Source of the DNA: Tribonema minus
Lineage: Eukaryota; Sar; Xanthophyceae; Tribonematales; Tribonemataceae
Reading direction: 5' to 3'
Assembly: GCA_017506865.1 (NCBI GenBank)
Contig: JAFCMP010000157.1
Location: forward strand, 186,001 to 250,000
DNA: 64,000 nt
The notes beneath the pieces are model-generated. The model was not told the DNA's origin and did not search any database. It saw only the letters and a list, made by a program, of their open reading frames with translations. Positions 40,491-49,075 of the stretch are shown here, piece after piece (position 1 is the first letter of the stretch; each line of letters begins with the position of its first letter). The position numbers and the translations under genes are program-made.

Positions 40491-40845
40491 AAGTGCAAAG
40501 TGTCACCATGTGCAAAGAGTTACCTTGTGCAAAGCGTTACCATGTGCAAAGCGTTACCATGTGCAAAGCGTTACAATGTGCAAAGCGTTACCTTGTGCAA
40601 AGCATTACCATGTGCAAAGCATCACCATGTGCTGAGTGTTACCATGTGCAAAGTGTTACTATGTGCAAAGTGCGAAGTGGTACCATGTGCAAAGTGCAAA
40701 GTGTCACCATGTGCAAAGTGCAAAGTGTCATCATGTGCAAAGTGCAAAGTGTCACCATGTGCAAAGTGCAAAGCGTTACCATGTGCAAAGCGTAACCACG
40801 TGCAAAGTGTTGTATGACTGCGCATGTACCGCTTCAGGACAGTTG
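40491..40845 (+). repeat. Satellite cassette after core 8
   Basis: CCATGTGCAAAGCGTTA and CCATGTGCAAAGTGCAAAGTGT units occur in tandem, ending with a second partial copy of the TTGTATGACTGCGCATGTAC core end. Confidence 0.9.
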
Positions 40846-40850
40846 GGCAT

Positions 40851-41010
40851 GAAACGTAAGGCTGGAGCTCTGAGTTCAGATGAGCAGTGCCGTCGGGTAG
40901 CACAAGTACACCAGATTGAGTGGCTCTTCAAATATCTGCCGCCCGTCTCGCACCCTTCCCAAAAACTCAAGCAGCACTGCCTCCCTTCACTTGAGTCTTT
41001 GCAATATTAG
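40851..41010 (+). CDS. Small ORF, 52 aa, hypothetical
   Basis: It reads MKRKAGALSSDEQCRRVAQV to a stop after SLESLQY. The composition is ordinary, in contrast to the adjoining satellite. It may be an exon or the start of a degraded gene. No family is recognised. Confidence 0.3.
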
Positions 41011-41309
41011 AGCGCCCAAAGGTAGCAGCACCCCTGTCGCTGCTGCGTGCGCTTGCCGTGCAACAGGACCATGTACATGCTACTTGTCTCAACACATGTG
41101 CCCTCACCAAAAAAATTGTTCATGTCGCAAGCACTATGTAGCACAGACTTTGATGTTCCAAATGTGCCAATTCATTCCATACATTGGACTCTGCGCATCG
41201 TCGAACAAGCATGACGAATCCATGGGATTAATTTGTACAACGGTGAACATACAAACATGCAGGTCCATCTCTAGTCCAACTGGTATGAGCGGTTCCACTC
41301 ACCGACTGC
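41011..41309. other. No gene recognised
   Basis: The stretch has short frames only. It is the 3' flank of the Bro-like gene on the minus strand. Confidence 0.35.
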
Positions 41310-42269
41310 TCACACAGCTCCATTTGTCAGCTCATTGAACACCTTTGTTAGGAGCTCGCCGTCGGCGCGCACATCGTACATCATGACTGGCCTCACTTCG
41401 CCATTCACATGCTTAGATGTCTTCTGTGTGTTGGGGTGACCGTGCTTGACGCGATAAGCACTTGAAACGGCCATTCCCATCTTGGTGGTGAAGGTTGTCT
41501 TCTGATAATTAGGTTTAGGATTGTACTTGAGCAGCCAACCCGCGACTGTCTGGTAGTCTTCATCAGGAGGGGCCGCGGCCACCGCGACGGCAACAAGGGC
41601 CGTCGACGTGGCGTCTTGAGTGGCGATGTTTTTCAGAGTGTCAATCATGGCTATGCGCAGAGCTGGGTCGAGCATGTCCTGCCTCTCCATTTCACTCATG
41701 AAGTATGACGTGTTATCAAACTGACGCTTCTGCAACACCATCTTGCGATCAGCATTGCGATCAACCATCCAGCCGTCGAAATACGCAGACTGTTGCTCTG
41801 CGGTGGCCAGCTGCAGCTCATCAGGTAGCAAACTCTTTACGCGTTTCGTGGTCCGGAAGCCGTCGCCGCTGTCGTCCGAGTCTGCAAGCATGAAAGCCTG
41901 AGCGGCCTGCCCCTCATCGGAGCCCTGCAGTGCATGGTGGCGCGCCTCAATCTCATCGGCCAACGTCAGGTCGCCACCGAGAACACGGCACACTGCTTTT
42001 GCACTTTCGCGCCTGAAATCACGTGCAGCCTTTCCGGGCAATGACCAAACGACCTCGACCAGTGTTTGCGCGTCTGCACAGGGGGTGAGTTTACCTTTTC
42101 CGTTTATCCTGAGTTGAGAGCATTTTGCTATCAAGTCTTGCGGAAGTCTTGTGAGGGTTTTTGGGGCATTGCTTTCATAAGGGTTTATGAGGTTGATGAC
42201 ATCAATGACGCTCCCCATCTGGGTTGCATTGTCAACTCTGATGCATGTGTTGAAGTTAGCGATATCCAT
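41310..42269 (-). CDS. Bro-like (BRO/KilA-related) protein of giant-virus/algal type
   Basis: The intronless 319-residue frame begins MDIANFNTCIRVDNATQMGS. Its first 120 residues follow a pattern known from algal and large-virus proteins: VIDVINLINPY, KGKLTPCADAQTLVEVVWSL, PGKAARDFRRESAKAVCRVL and GGDLTLADEIEARH. This 'LPGK..a..fR..sA..v.R.lGGDl.L..EI' block is the Bro/KilA-related helical module. The rest is helical with a C-terminal basic region (SAYRVKHGHPNTQKTSKHVN) and no other known domain. It is complete, without lesions, unlike its neighbours. It is probably DNA-associated. The exact role is unknown. Confidence 0.65.
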   Translation of the reverse strand: MDIANFNTCIRVDNATQMGSVIDVINLINPYESNAPKTLTRLPQDLIAKCSQLRINGKGKLTPCADAQTLVEVVWSLPGKAARDFRRESAKAVCRVLGGDLTLADEIEARHHALQGSDEGQAAQAFMLADSDDSGDGFRTTKRVKSLLPDELQLATAEQQSAYFDGWMVDRNADRKMVLQKRQFDNTSYFMSEMERQDMLDPALRIAMIDTLKNIATQDATSTALVAVAVAAAPPDEDYQTVAGWLLKYNPKPNYQKTTFTTKMGMAVSSAYRVKHGHPNTQKTSKHVNGEVRPVMMYDVRADGELLTKVFNELTNGAV

Positions 42270-42960
42270 GGCACACTGCTTGGTATGCTAACATGCAAAC
42301 ATTATATCAACGGCTGCTTAAACGCGCGCAGACTCACGGTGGTGACGCAGCAGGCTGCACAGCAGGCGGCACTGCACCATGTGCACTCAATATAGTCAAT
42401 GGCTTCAAGGCACACCAAGGCTGGCTCTGGTTTGTGACATGCAGCTACGGCCCCTGCAGCTACTGCTGGTGACACAGAGTGTCGTGTAGTGACGTGTCCT
42501 TCGAACACCCAATTTGCATCTGTGCACGCACCAGTGCCAATTGACGCAAATGAGTGTGTGGCTTGCCATTGGTGTGATGAGAATCGTTTGATGTGCACAC
42601 AAATCCATTGAGTCCCTGGGGGGCTACACCCGACTAGCACCACTAGGTCACATATGCAACACCGCACGCTGCGGCCTCGGTGGGTGCACAAGAGTCAAAA
42701 GCTTCAAAGTTACACTAGACTACATGACTCAGCCAATGTACGGATTCTTAGAGTCAACGGCTTCATGGCACTCGCTAGGCTTACATGGTTGTGGTGGTGT
42801 TGTAAAATGTCGCCAAAGGGGTCGCCGAAGTGCACCAGGTAGCATTTTCAATGACGGTGTTGGCGGCTTTGAAGCAATTGACTCTACTGAATAAATAGTA
42901 CACTATGGTGCACATGCCACATGCTGCAGGATTTGTATCTGTGGATGCACTAGTGCCAAT
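42270..42960. other. No gene recognised
   Basis: Short frames only. Words such as GCCTTCAAGGCAC and CAATTGACGCAAATGAGTGT recur in the flanking spacers but no clear repeat unit was found. Confidence 0.35.
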
Positions 42961-42966
42961 TGGCGG

Positions 42967-43052
42967 ATCACCGAAGGTGATGTGGGTGTCGCCGAAGGCG
43001 ACGTGGGCGAAGCCCACACTTTGGGTGAGAGAAGCTCACGTCGCAAAGCGAC
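42967..43052. repeat. Cluster of five triloop palindromes
   Basis: ATCACC-GAA-GGTGAT (42967), GTCGCC-GAA-GGCGAC (42988), GTGGGC-GAA-GCCCAC (43003), GTGAG-AGAAG-CTCAC (43025) and GTCGC-AAA-GCGAC (43040). The second and third touch, as do the fourth and fifth. Each stem is different, yet the loop is almost always GAA or AAA. Confidence 0.9.
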
Positions 43053-43117
43053 CCCAACCCAATTGACTGTGCGGCTTGCCAATGGCGCATATGTGCAAAG
43101 CGCATGTGCAGCCCGCC

Positions 43118-43205
43118 TGTCAGTATCGCCGTCATGCTCCGTTGTGTGCGGCGGATATAAATATTGATTTTCTCAGAATTTGGCCTTCCTAGTGTGCACT
43201 CAAAC
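43118..43205 (+). repeat. Solo fragment of the satellite core
   Basis: CAGTATCGCCGTCATGCTCC, then GTGTGCGGCGGATATAAATA and GAATTTGGCCTTCCTAGTGT match the middle of the core (cores 3-8). No cassette is attached. Confidence 0.8.
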
Positions 43206-43262
43206 AGTGACACTACATTGGACTAATCAAACATCGGCGTATGCATGGTGCAAGTGTGTGGG

Positions 43263-43435
43263 GTGGGCGAAGTGTGGGCTTCGCCCACGTCGCCTTCGGC
43301 GACACCCACATCGTGCCAAAGGCCGCACACGATCCTAATTGACAGCACGCATGCACAGTGTACAGAATTGATGCCAGTGCTTGCGCGCGAGCCCTCCATT
43401 ACATTGGTGGCCTTCGCCACGTCGCCATAGGCGAC
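43263..43435. repeat. Second cluster of triloop palindromes
   Basis: GTGGGCGAAG-TGTGGG-CTTCGCCCAC (43263-43288) touches GTCGCC-TTC-GGCGAC (43289-43303). Later GTGGC-CTTC-GCCAC (43407-43420) touches GTCGCC-ATA-GGCGAC (43421-43435). Confidence 0.9.
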
Positions 43436-43486
43436 TCCTCAAGTATGCAAGTGACAAGTATTTGAGGAAACACGCATTGCTGCGTT

Positions 43487-43590
43487 ATGAAGCCATCGCA
43501 TCTAGTATTTCTCTGTGCACAGTGCGGTAAACAATATTGAAGCCATCGCATTTAGTGTTTCTCTGTGCACAGTGCAGTAAACATGTTTCA
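43487..43590 (+). repeat. About 52-bp tandem duplication
   Basis: TGAAGCCATCGCAT-TAGT followed by TTTCTCTGTGCACAGTGC and GTAAACA occurs twice in tandem with three substitutions. Confidence 0.9.
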
Positions 43591-43737
43591 ATGCTGTGTC
43601 GAGTATGCGCTTGATGCAAAGGCTTCCTGCGCATCACAGCACTCATGCTAAGTCATGCTGAACCCTTGTGCGCACTGAAGCAGTGCATCAATGACGCAAC
43701 TCGACACAACTGCATCACCACAAGCAATTGCATCCAG

Positions 43738-43753
43738 GCATTAATTAATGCCT
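43738..43753. repeat. 16-bp perfect palindrome
   Basis: GGCATTAATTAATGCC is a perfect palindrome. A partial copy, GCATTAATGCC, follows about 25 bp later. Confidence 0.7.
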
Positions 43754-43843
43754 TGTGCCCTGCTTGTTTGCATTAATGCCACTGTGCCCCTTGGAGGGCT
43801 CTTACAAAGGCCGATCGGTGTCCGAAAAAGCCGATATAGGCCG

Positions 43844-43851
43844 AAAATTGA
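43844..43851 (+). promoter_or_regulatory. AAAATTGA motif upstream of the recombinase gene
   Basis: AAAATTGA exactly matches the Mimiviridae early promoter octamer. It lies 147 bp before the ATG at 43991 in an AT-rich leader. The call is a sequence resemblance only. Confidence 0.3.
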
Positions 43852-43990
43852 CATTTAATTAATAAATTGATGAAATTGATCAAAGTTAACTGGTTTGCTG
43901 CATTGCTGGCAGTTCACAACCACAGCACACTGACAGCACACTGACACACATCTGCAATCGCAGACTGATTTCTTCAATAGGTCCTGCATC

Positions 43991-46432
43991 ATGTCAAGCA
44001 ACGGGCTGACTACTTTTGTGAATGAGACAGGTAGTGGTGATGTGCTCAGAAAGGCTGCAGCAATCGCAGAAGTGGCCATCAAGAAGAGCGCTCGTTTCAA
44101 CACTGCTTCTGTCAACGACTTGGCGGCATGGGCATCAGACTATCTGTATGAGAGCCAGGACGAGAAGCACAAACAGATGGTGAAGGAGTGCTTTGACTTC
44201 AGCGCAATTCGCAAAGCGAATTATAAGAGCGTAGCTCATGCCATCAGGGAGTCAACTGATTTGCCTGATTCGTCCAAGCCGGGCCAAGCTTTTGAGCAGC
44301 TGGACGAATCAGGCAAGAACATATGGACTCGTAAGCTTGCTGAGTTGCACGGCCTCATTGGATACTCTTTGTGGACCGTGCTGATTCCCTTTTACGTGCG
44401 TGAGCGCACCAAGCTGGGAACCCGCGGCAAGCACTGGCGCTCACTTGAAATTTCATCTCCCATCAGAGCAAACCGCGCAGACGTGTTCAATCTCGTCAAG
44501 AGCCTCAAGGCTTCAGATCATATCACCGCTGCGCCTGCCGACGTTTCACTGCTGGACTACTTTGACTGGAGCTTTGACGCTGACGATGAGCGGCTCAGAT
44601 ATCTGTTGGAGAGGGACTTTTCTGTGGAGGGAGAAAATGCCGAGACTGGCGGCACGTCCACACATACGCTCAGAGGCATCGCTAGCACATTTGTCAGGGT
44701 CATGTGGATTGCGCTTGTCGTGCTGGGACGAGAGCCGCACCCTATCAGTGCCATCAGGCCGCTCGCAGCCAATGAGTGGTGCGTCATTGTCAACGGTCAC
44801 GGCGTACCTGAGGATCTACTTATTGGCACCAGAATCACGCCGCCCATCAAGTATGGTGACCTCGCTCAGGGCACAACTGGCTTCACACCTTGCAAGGAAT
44901 GGTCCTTCCTGACGTCCATCACGAACGACGCCTTCTACTCTGACATTTTTCTGCCGCAAGTCTTCTTCAGTGTGCGTGCCAGAGCGTTGGCGCTGGCCTG
45001 CAAGGAGCCAAACATAGATCGCCAGTTCTTGTGCCGGGAGATTTATTATGCCTCAAGCGACACGACCACAACTTCCTTCAATAACAACCTGGCCGCTGTG
45101 TTCGGGGCTCTTAAGCGCGGCGGCGCCGACAAGTACACACCGGATGCTATGGACGTGGCTGCCATTCGAGCGTTTGGTGTTGATACAGCATCATTGGACG
45201 CATCAGGACTGGCCCTGACGTACTCGGTGCACAAGTACCTGAACGCTTTTAACCAAGACTTTCTGGCTGCCAGGCGTCACATGCGCGCCAATGTGACTAT
45301 CGGAAGAGCGCTGGACCGCGGCGGCCTCAAGTCCAAGCAAAGTGCTGGCAGGCTCCCTAGTGTTGAAGATGATGGCCTGCGCGAGATGGTGAGGGCGCTT
45401 CTGACAAGAATCTGGCAGCCGACTTGGGTTTCAGTGATTCAACCTTGGCTCAGGCAGCTGAGTCTGCCAACTGATAGCAGCTCTTTTCTGCTCACGCATG
45501 AGACTGGAAGTCTTGCACTCTTTGCGGACTCAAAGGGCTTCACTCGCGGCGATGCGGAGCGCGTACAGCTTCTGCTGATGCTTCACCTGTCGGTCTTCAG
45601 GTCGCAGGTGTGGCGTGACGCTGTGGTGGAGGAGTTTGAGCTGGTGCGACGCGACGGCCAGGTGTTTTACACCTTCAGTCTCAGCAGGGTGTTCAAGACA
45701 GCAACAGCGCAGACCGGCGACAACATGCCACAGTTGACGAGTTGGCAGCTGTCAGAGACAGAGTCTATGCTGGTGCACGCTGCACTGCTACTCTGTCGCC
45801 CGCTTGTGTCAACTGGCACAAAGCGCACCCAAAGAATGTTCTTGGATGCCAGCGGCACACCGGTGACGCAGAGGTGGATAGAGGCGCGCTTCGCAGAGAT
45901 CGGCAAGCATTGGCTTGGCGTGCCGCGTCTGGGCCCTCATTCACTGCGCACAATGTGGCTGAGCTGGCTGGTGAACAGCGGTCTGATCAGCGAGCAGGAC
46001 TTTGACAACCTGGCCGCTTATGTACAGGTATCAAGATGTGTTATGCTGGAGTCCTACGCAACACCCAGTCACAACGGCCCGGCGCAGCGTGTCGGTCAGC
46101 TGCTGCGTGACGGTGGGCACGCTGCTGCATCAGCAGACCCCAATGCTTCAATCGCAGCATTTGTATCAAGCGATGCTGATCAGATGTCGGTCGCTGGCAA
46201 GACCAAGAAGCTGTATGGTAAGGCCATAAGCAAGGTGCGCAATGGGTACAAGGCGCAAGCGCTGGCGGTGGTTGAGGCTCACGGCGGTGATACAAAGGCT
46301 GCTTTCGAAGCTCTGGTGTCAAAGAGGAAGCTCGAGTCGCTGGGTGAGGATGAGCAGTTCTTCCACAAGGATGTCACGGACATAGAGGATGGAAATTTCA
46401 AGGCATGGAAGAAGCTGTGTGCCGAGGCATGA
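43991..46432 (+). CDS. Long atypical tyrosine recombinase
   Basis: The intronless 813-residue frame starts MSSNGLTTFVNETGSGDVLR. The last 300 residues hold a tyrosine-recombinase core: Arg about 537 in LHLSVFRSQVWRDAVVEEF, the HxxR pair His 650/Arg 653 in LGPHSLRTMWLSWLVNSG, and the nucleophile Tyr 689 in MLESYATPS, 36 residues later. The usual second His (GH) before the Tyr is replaced by a QVS sequence. Such enzymes cut and rejoin DNA through a 3'-phosphotyrosine link and mobilise Cryptons, viruses and other elements. The first 500 residues match no domain I recognise and are much longer than in phage integrases. A Lys-rich C-terminal tail follows (GKTKKLYGKAISKVRNGYKA). It is probably the integrase of the surrounding giant-virus-like cluster. 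Confidence 0.7.
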   Translation: MSSNGLTTFVNETGSGDVLRKAAAIAEVAIKKSARFNTASVNDLAAWASDYLYESQDEKHKQMVKECFDFSAIRKANYKSVAHAIRESTDLPDSSKPGQAFEQLDESGKNIWTRKLAELHGLIGYSLWTVLIPFYVRERTKLGTRGKHWRSLEISSPIRANRADVFNLVKSLKASDHITAAPADVSLLDYFDWSFDADDERLRYLLERDFSVEGENAETGGTSTHTLRGIASTFVRVMWIALVVLGREPHPISAIRPLAANEWCVIVNGHGVPEDLLIGTRITPPIKYGDLAQGTTGFTPCKEWSFLTSITNDAFYSDIFLPQVFFSVRARALALACKEPNIDRQFLCREIYYASSDTTTTSFNNNLAAVFGALKRGGADKYTPDAMDVAAIRAFGVDTASLDASGLALTYSVHKYLNAFNQDFLAARRHMRANVTIGRALDRGGLKSKQSAGRLPSVEDDGLREMVRALLTRIWQPTWVSVIQPWLRQLSLPTDSSSFLLTHETGSLALFADSKGFTRGDAERVQLLLMLHLSVFRSQVWRDAVVEEFELVRRDGQVFYTFSLSRVFKTATAQTGDNMPQLTSWQLSETESMLVHAALLLCRPLVSTGTKRTQRMFLDASGTPVTQRWIEARFAEIGKHWLGVPRLGPHSLRTMWLSWLVNSGLISEQDFDNLAAYVQVSRCVMLESYATPSHNGPAQRVGQLLRDGGHAAASADPNASIAAFVSSDADQMSVAGKTKKLYGKAISKVRNGYKAQALAVVEAHGGDTKAAFEALVSKRKLESLGEDEQFFHKDVTDIEDGNFKAWKKLCAEA
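44206..44237. repeat. Double-hairpin element, copy C, inside the recombinase coding sequence
   Basis: AATTCGC-AAA-GCGAATT is followed by ATAA and GAGC-GTA-GCTC. It lies within codons 72-83 of the recombinase (reading IRKANYKSVAH) without breaking the frame. Confidence 0.7.
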
Positions 46433-46525
46433 AGCGCACAAGTAATTGACCAGGCACTCAAGTGTGCAACATTTTGAGTGGCAGACAGGTTGTGTGTCGT
46501 ACAGTGAAGGCGCCATCAAATATAT

Positions 46526-47287
46526 TTACCGCTTACTCTTCTTTGCCCGCTTAGTTGCGTGACGAGGTTCTGCAACTTCATCTGCTCCTATACTGCGCTG
46601 CTGCTGTTGCTTCTTTGCCTGCTGCCGCTGTAATCGTTGCTCTAATGCCTGTTCCTCCTGCTGCCGCTGCTGTTCAAATTTAACATACTTGCGTTGCTGC
46701 CGTTGCAGCTGTGTTTGGCAATGCTTGTATAACCACCATTGCAACTGCTGCCGGCTCTGCTTCTGTCGTTGCCTGTGTAAGCACAGCTCCTGTTGGTCCT
46801 CGCGTTGCCGCTGGTGGCGCAGTTGCTGCCGTAGGTGCTCGTCCTGCTGCCATTGCATTTGATACTTGTGCAAATCATCGCGCCACACTTGCTGCTGCAG
46901 TTGCCGATGCTCATACGCCTGCATTTGCAGCTGCCGTTGCCACTGCTCATACTGCTGCATTTGGAGCTGCTGCTGCAGTTGCCACTGCTCATACTGCTGC
47001 ATTTGGAGCTGCTGCTGCAGTTGCCGCTGCTCACACTGCTGCAGTTGGCGCAGCTGCTGCTGACGCTGTTGGTGTTCGCGATGTGCTGTATGCTGATGGT
47101 AGAGATGAGCATGCTCGCAGGTTTTGCGCTGTCGCAGGCGCTGCTCCTGTAGCTGCCATTGCTGTGGGTGATGGCATTCCAATTGCTGCTGTTGCGCTTC
47201 TCTCTGTTCGCGCCGCCATCGCTGCTGCGCCCGTAATCCAATGACTGCGCAGACGACCGCTCCAATGCTGGCTGCCAGTAACCCCAT
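46526..47287 (-). CDS. Gln-rich coiled-coil protein with N-terminal membrane anchor
   Basis: The 253-residue frame begins MGLLAASIGAVVCAVIGLRA, a short hydrophobic segment that would serve as a signal anchor. A long Gln/Arg/His-rich coiled-coil region with tandem QLQQQLQMQQYEQW repeats follows, and the protein ends with a basic cluster (KRAKKSKR). The repeat is coded by CAG/CTG-rich DNA, so part of the length may be unstable. It is convergent with the recombinase gene. Function unknown. The membrane anchor together with a nuclear-type basic end is unusual. Confidence 0.5.
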   Translation of the reverse strand: MGLLAASIGAVVCAVIGLRAQQRWRREQREAQQQQLECHHPQQWQLQEQRLRQRKTCEHAHLYHQHTAHREHQQRQQQLRQLQQCEQRQLQQQLQMQQYEQWQLQQQLQMQQYEQWQRQLQMQAYEHRQLQQQVWRDDLHKYQMQWQQDEHLRQQLRHQRQREDQQELCLHRQRQKQSRQQLQWWLYKHCQTQLQRQQRKYVKFEQQRQQEEQALEQRLQRQQAKKQQQQRSIGADEVAEPRHATKRAKKSKR

Positions 47288-47437
47288 GACGCTTCATATA
47301 CAGTCTGCAGTGCATGGGCAGAATCGTCATCAGCAATAATATGAGTGTACCGCTCGTGCATGTATACTGCCGACAATGTAATCATTTCTGATGCACGTGA
47401 TATATCACTGTCTTCTGTTTTCTTTGTTTGTCCTCAG

Positions 47438-48245
47438 TACGGATCCCAACAACACAAGAGCATCATGGCGCCTTGTTTGAACGGCACCAGCATGAATGCG
47501 GGTCAAACTGTGCAGGTGCAGCGCAGGGAATTCAGTAGCAGCGGCTTTGCCATTTTCAGATGCAATGTGACAGGGTGCACCAGCGTGTTCGAGCATCCAG
47601 GGCACCTCATCGTGCACAGGCGACGTCACGAGGCACCTGGATTACACTTGCAGCCACTTGCTTTATACCATTGTTATGAACGAGGGTGCAATGCATCATA
47701 CCTAACGTTGGCTGAGCTGAGGGCGCATGAAAAGGGTGGGGCTCATAAGCCCGTAAGTAAGGAGCTGAATGCTATGGTGTCCGCAAAATGCAACAGTATC
47801 CAGACAGTTCACGTGCAGCGCAGGGAAATTAATAGCAGCGGGTTAGCCACTTTCAAGTGTGATGTGACAGACTGTGCTAGCGTGTTCAACCGTCCAGAGC
47901 AGCTCATGGTGCACAAGCTCGATCACATGGCAGCTGGGTTGCACCTGGAACCACTTGCAGCATACCACTGTCATGAAAGAGGGTGCAATGCATCATGCCC
48001 AACGGTGGCCGAGCTGAGGGTGCATGAACAGGGTGGGGCACATAAGCACCGGTGTGATGCAGCAATGCATGCTACAATGAACACAAAGTGTCACAGTGGA
48101 TCATCAGCCGTCGCCATTGATGAGCTTCTCATAGCCAAACAGACGCAACTCTGGTTGCCAGGTCCAGGAAGCAGTCAGTCAGAGAAGATGCCGTGTAAGA
48201 ATGCACAAAAGTGCACCGCAAGCACCAAGTCATTGGCGTCCAAAA
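47438..48245 (+). CDS. C2H2 zinc-finger protein with two-fold internal duplication (N-terminal part of a longer gene)
   Basis: The ATG at 47465 (MAPCLNGTSMNAGQTVQVQR) follows a strong acceptor (TTTCTTTGTTTGTCCTCAG at 47419-47437). Four C2H2-like fingers are present: FRCNVTGCTSVFEHPGHLIV with HRRRH, YHCYERGCNASYLTLAELRA with HEKGGAH, then a second pair (FKCDVTDCASVF, YHCHERGCNAS). The pairs repeat over about 300 bp, so the protein arose by duplication. C2H2 fingers bind DNA or RNA. The frame is open to 48361, but beyond a run of seven A near 48,241-48,247 the neighbouring frame carries a zinc-finger domain, suggesting a one-base slip there. Confidence 0.6.
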
Positions 48246-48530
48246 AAACGCAATCGCAGGCGATGCATCGCACCAGGGTGCGGCAAGAGTGCGCGAGCAG
48301 CCAGCCAACATTGTATTGGACATGGAGGAGGCAAGAGGTGTATCAAATCAGGTTGCGATAAGGGTGCTCAAGGAGCTACATTATATTGTGCAGGGCACGG
48401 CGGAGGCAACAGGTGTGAAGCGGAGTGCTGCTCAGCAGTTTCAGATCCCTCAATAAGTACACACAGAGATCCTACTACAGGGATGCACATCTGCACCTTT
48501 AGAGCACGCTATCTCGTGTCTACGGCAGAT
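48246..48530 (+). pseudogene. WRKY19-like zinc-finger repeat region, in a shifted frame
   Basis: The frame reads RNRRRCIAPGCGKSARAASQ then HCIGHGGGKRCIKSGCDKGA and YCAGHGGGNRC. The unit C-x4-C-x10-C-x2-HGGGKRC is the zinc-binding repeat known from plant WRKY19-like proteins and from heterokont and giant-virus proteins. Joining it to the C2H2 frame needs loss of one A in a seven-A run. After NRC it continues to about 48,480 before the reading must shift again to reach the nuclease frame. Introns instead of lesions are not excluded. Confidence 0.5.
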
Positions 48531-48532
48531 GA

Positions 48533-49060
48533 CGAGACACGACCTCTTCTCATGAGATCAAGAGGAGTCTGGCGATGCGAGGAGAGCGCGCATCTTATTA
48601 TGAGATCAACAAATTAGTGCCGATCCTACGCCACCTTGAGAAGGCTCTTGATGAGAGCGCCATCTCTGCAATCCTCAAACAAAAGAAGAACATCAAACAT
48701 GTTCGACCAGACTTTTTTTTTGTCATCAAGCACAATGATGGACGCGTTCTTGGGCTGCACATCGAATATGATGAGAACAATGACCACGAGGACAATGATG
48801 ATCGTCTCAAAGCAATCCACGAGACGGTTTCATGTGACGGAGGTGCTTTTGTGATTCGTATCATGGGCAAACATGGATTGAGTGGCGCAGTGTGTAAGCG
48901 CAGGGTGATCAACAAATGTAGCTTATACTACGACATGACCGATCATGGTCATACAGTGGCTAACGAGGCAGCAGTGGTGATTGAGGAGCGGCTGCAGTGG
49001 ATCTATGATGGATTGGGTCCTTCAGCTACAAGGCCGCTCAAGGTCTTTTTGAATGTATGA
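48533..49060 (+). CDS. PD-(D/E)XK-like nuclease domain protein
   Basis: The frame is open from 48533, with a possible ATG at 48575 (MRGERASYYEINKLVPILRH), and ends at 49060 with VFLNV. The core has VRPDFFFVIKHNDGRVLGLH, then IEYDENNDHEDNDDRLKAI, then GAFVIRIMGK. The order RPDFxF ... (L)HIEYDEN ... R is typical of a nuclease-like domain of the PD-(D/E)XK type seen in large DNA viruses and algae, with D and E as candidate metal ligands. It lies directly after zinc-finger repeats, as in viral proteins that pair such fingers with this domain. Activity is unproven. Confidence 0.5.
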   Translation, partial: RDTTSSHEIKRSLAMRGERASYYEINKLVPILRHLEKALDESAISAILKQKKNIKHVRPDFFFVIKHNDGRVLGLHIEYDENNDHEDNDDRLKAIHETVSCDGGAFVIRIMGKHGLSGAVCKRRVINKCSLYYDMTDHGHTVANEAAVVIEERLQWIYDGLGPSATRPLKVFLNV

Positions 49061-49075
49061 TGGTGAAGAGTTCAA

